Made by a program: the position numbers and the translations under genes. The notes under the pieces were generated by a model. It was not told the origin of the DNA. It did no database searches and saw only the letters and a list, made by a program, of their open reading frames with translations. Source: Pistricoccus aurantiacus (GTDB lineage: Bacteria > Pseudomonadota > Gammaproteobacteria > Pseudomonadales > Halomonadaceae). From it: a stretch of DNA of 64,000 nt. The DNA lies in the NCBI RefSeq assembly GCF_042682565.1, contig NZ_JBHUIC010000004.1. The stretch is one strand, 5' to 3'. The first letter of the stretch is position 1; each line of letters begins with the position of its first letter. Below are positions 61,617 to 64,000 of this stretch, piece by piece.

Positions 61617-64000
61617 ATGGACGCACAGTACAATCCCCAGGACATCGAACGCGAGGCCCAGCACTACTGGGAAAAGAACCAATGCTTCAAGGCGGTGGAA
61701 GACGCCAGCCGCGAAAAGTTCTACTGCCTGTCGATGTTTCCCTACCCCAGCGGCAAGCTGCATATGGGACATGTGCGCAACTATACTATCGGTGACGTGA
61801 TCTCCCGCTTCCAGCGCATGCAGGGCAGGAACGTGCTGCAGCCCATGGGCTGGGACGCCTTCGGCATGCCCGCGGAAAACGCCGCTATCCAGAACCGGGT
61901 GCCCCCGGCCAAATGGACCTACCAGAATATCGATTACATGCGCGCCCAGCTCAAGGCGCTGGGCTTCGCCTACGACTGGGACCGGGAGTTCGCCACCTGC
62001 GACCTGGACTACTATCGCTGGGAACAGTGGTTCTTCACCAAGCTCATCGAGAAGGGCCTGGTCTACAAGAAGATGTCCACGGTCAACTGGGATCCGGTGG
62101 ATCAGACGGTGCTGGCCAACGAGCAGGTCATTGACGGCCGCGGCTGGCGCTCTGGCGCTCTCGTGGAGCGCAAGGAAATTCCCCTGTGGTTCCTCAAGAT
62201 CACCGATTACGCCGAGGAACTGCTGACGGATCTCGACAAGGTGGACTGGCCGGAGCAGGTCAAGACCATGCAGCGCAACTGGATCGGCAAGTCACGCGGC
62301 GTCGAGCTTTCCTTCGACGTCGCCAGCAGCGAGCCGCTCAAGGTCTATACCACCCGCCCGGATACCCTCTTCGGCGTGACCTACATGGCGGTGGCCGCCG
62401 GGCATTCGTTGGCCAGGGCGGCGGCGCAGGACAATCCCGAACTGGCGGCGTTTATCGAGGAGTGCGCCAGAGGGGGCACCTCGGAAGCGGACATGGCAAC
62501 CATGGAAAAGCGCGGCATGGAAACCGGTTTTCAAGCGATTCATCCGCTGACCGGGCGTCGCCTGCCGATCTTTGTGGCCAACTTCGTATTGATGGAATAC
62601 GGCACCGGCGCGGTGATGGCGGTGCCCGCCCACGATCAGCGGGACTGGGAGTTTGCGACTAAATACGACTTGCCCATCGAGGCGGTAATCGCCGGCGCCG
62701 ACGGTCAGGCGCCGGATATTACCCAAGGCGCCCACGAGGAATACGGCAGGCTGATCAATTCCGGCGAGTTCGATGGCCTGGATTTCCAAAACGCCTTCGA
62801 CGCCATCGCCAACCGGCTCGCCTCCCAAGGCCAGGGCGAAACCAGAACCAACTTCCGCCTGCGGGACTGGGGTATCGCCCGCCAGCGCTACTGGGGCGCG
62901 CCGATCCCCGTCAAGTACGGCCCGGAGGGCCAGACCGTGCCGCTGACGGACGAGGAGCTGCCGGTGGCGCTGCCCATGGAAGTCACCGTGGACGCCTCCG
63001 GTTCGCCGCTGAAAAGGATGCCGGAATTCTCGGATCTCGGCGACGGCTGGACACGTGAGACGGATACCTTTGACACCTTCATGGAGTCCAGTTGGTATTA
63101 CGCGCGTTTCTGCTGCGCGGACAACAAGGACGCCATGCTCGATGCGCGCGCCGACTACTGGCTGCCGGTGGATCTGTATGTCGGCGGCATCGAGCACGCT
63201 ATCCTGCACCTGCTCTATGCGCGCTTCTTCCATAAGCTGATGCGGGACTTCGGTCTGGTCAAAAGCGACGAGCCTTTCCAGCGTCTGTTGACCCAGGGCA
63301 TGGTGATCGCCGAGACCTTTTATCGCACCACCGCGAACGGCGGCAAGCAGTGGTTCAATCCGGTGGACGTGGAAGTCAGCCGTGACGACAAGGGCCGCCC
63401 GCTGAGCGCTACGCTGATCAAAGACGGTCAGCCCGTGGCGATGGGCGGCATCGAGAAGATGTCCAAATCGAAGAATAATGGCGTCGACCCTCAGTCGATG
63501 ATCGATCGCTTCGGCGCGGATACGGTGCGCCTGTTCATGATGTTCGCCGCGCCGCCGGAGCAGTCCCTGGAGTGGTCGGATTCCGGTGTCGAGGGCGCCC
63601 ATCGTTTCCTGAAGCGTCTATGGCGTCAGGTTCATGAACACCTGGAAGCGGGCACGCCTGGACAGCTCGATACCGCAAGCCTCGACGAGCCGCAGAAAAC
63701 TCTGCGCCGCAAGACCCATGAAACCATCCAGAAGGCCAGCGACGACATCGGTCGGCGCACCACCTTCAATACCGCCATCGCGGCGGTGATGGAGCTTTCC
63801 AACGCCTTGTCAAAATTCGACGACAAGAGTCCACGAGGACTGGCGGTGACTCGAGAAGCGGTGGAGGCCAGCGTGTTGCTGCTCGCTCCCATCACGCCGC
63901 ACCTTTGTCACGCGCTATGGCAGCGGCTTGGCCATGCGGAGCCATTAATCGATGCCCCCTGGCCCAGGCTTGACGAAAGCGCCCTGACGCGAGACACCCT
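61617..64000 (+). CDS. leuS: Leucyl-tRNA synthetase, C-terminus beyond window
   Basis: Class I synthetase that charges tRNA-Leu. The first 794 residues are visible and the frame is open at base 64000. The Rossmann-fold signature is PYPSGKLHMGHVRNYT (HIGH type), the editing (CP1) domain carries TTRPDTLFGVTYMAVAAG, and the KMSKS loop is in GIEKMSKSKNNGVDPQ. The anticodon-binding helical domain follows. The missing part should be about 60-80 residues. The ATG at 61617 gives the canonical beginning (MDAQYNPQDIEREAQHYW). The upstream gap of 165 bases should hold its promoter. Confidence 0.97.
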   Translation, partial: MDAQYNPQDIEREAQHYWEKNQCFKAVEDASREKFYCLSMFPYPSGKLHMGHVRNYTIGDVISRFQRMQGRNVLQPMGWDAFGMPAENAAIQNRVPPAKWTYQNIDYMRAQLKALGFAYDWDREFATCDLDYYRWEQWFFTKLIEKGLVYKKMSTVNWDPVDQTVLANEQVIDGRGWRSGALVERKEIPLWFLKITDYAEELLTDLDKVDWPEQVKTMQRNWIGKSRGVELSFDVASSEPLKVYTTRPDTLFGVTYMAVAAGHSLARAAAQDNPELAAFIEECARGGTSEADMATMEKRGMETGFQAIHPLTGRRLPIFVANFVLMEYGTGAVMAVPAHDQRDWEFATKYDLPIEAVIAGADGQAPDITQGAHEEYGRLINSGEFDGLDFQNAFDAIANRLASQGQGETRTNFRLRDWGIARQRYWGAPIPVKYGPEGQTVPLTDEELPVALPMEVTVDASGSPLKRMPEFSDLGDGWTRETDTFDTFMESSWYYARFCCADNKDAMLDARADYWLPVDLYVGGIEHAILHLLYARFFHKLMRDFGLVKSDEPFQRLLTQGMVIAETFYRTTANGGKQWFNPVDVEVSRDDKGRPLSATLIKDGQPVAMGGIEKMSKSKNNGVDPQSMIDRFGADTVRLFMMFAAPPEQSLEWSDSGVEGAHRFLKRLWRQVHEHLEAGTPGQLDTASLDEPQKTLRRKTHETIQKASDDIGRRTTFNTAIAAVMELSNALSKFDDKSPRGLAVTREAVEASVLLLAPITPHLCHALWQRLGHAEPLIDAPWPRLDESALTRDT

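Overview
The window is a gene-dense, roughly 60% GC stretch of a gammaproteobacterial chromosome. The gene orders rodA-mrdA-rlmH-rsfS-nadD-proA, accBC-prmA-dusB-fis-purH, and leuCDB-asd-fimV-truA-trpFBA-accD-folC-SPOR-cvpA-purF-metZ are those of Pseudomonas/Oceanospirillales chromosomes. Acidic proteins, a pyrophosphate-type phosphofructokinase, tripartite tricarboxylate and sodium-coupled transporters, and a DedA-PAP2 fusion together suggest a member of the Halomonadaceae (Halomonas-like). That assignment is inference. No prophage, insertion sequence, CRISPR array or plasmid gene was seen; this is core chromosome with a few lineage-specific loci.

Layout. 1-7.2 kb (minus): cell elongation and housekeeping: a partial mltB, rodA, mrdA (PBP2), rlmH, rsfS, nadD and proA. 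7.4-10.6 kb (plus): a translationally coupled three-gene operon of two membrane proteins with degenerate GGDEF-like domains and a DedA-PAP2 fusion. 10.6-13.3 kb (minus): a LysE-type exporter, ubiX and mpl. 13.5-18.7 kb: PPi-phosphofructokinase, a PP2C/protein-kinase fusion whose two domains both look catalytically dead, soluble pyrophosphatase and a DUF2333 protein. 19-27 kb (plus): dsbD, accB, accC, prmA, dusB, fis, purH. 27-32.3 kb: gabD, a small membrane protein, folE, an unknown exported protein, srkA, comF. 32.4 kb: tRNA-Leu(UAG). 32.5-37.1 kb (minus): tctA, tctB, tctC and a sodium symporter. 37.4-41.3 kb: cfa, an aromatic/aspartate aminotransferase and a MATE exporter. 41.4-58.4 kb (minus): yceI, cytochrome b561, then the long metZ...leuC biosynthetic block. 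58.6-64 kb: a LysR regulator divergent from leuC with a perfect palindromic operator between them, an unknown polytopic membrane protein, a zinc-ribbon protein and the 5' part of leuS.

How the parts fit. The leu, asd, trp, met, pur, acc and fol genes form a biosynthesis backbone. rodA/mrdA/mltB/mpl handle peptidoglycan synthesis and recycling. Pfp and Ppa share pyrophosphate as substrate.

The most interesting locus is the operon at 7393-10624. Its second protein has lost the diguanylate cyclase active site but keeps an RxxD motif exactly five residues before the dead GGDEF position. That is the arrangement expected of a c-di-GMP receptor, and here it is coupled to a membrane lipid transporter/phosphatase fusion. 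The second most interesting is the pseudophosphatase-pseudokinase fusion at 14912-16627.
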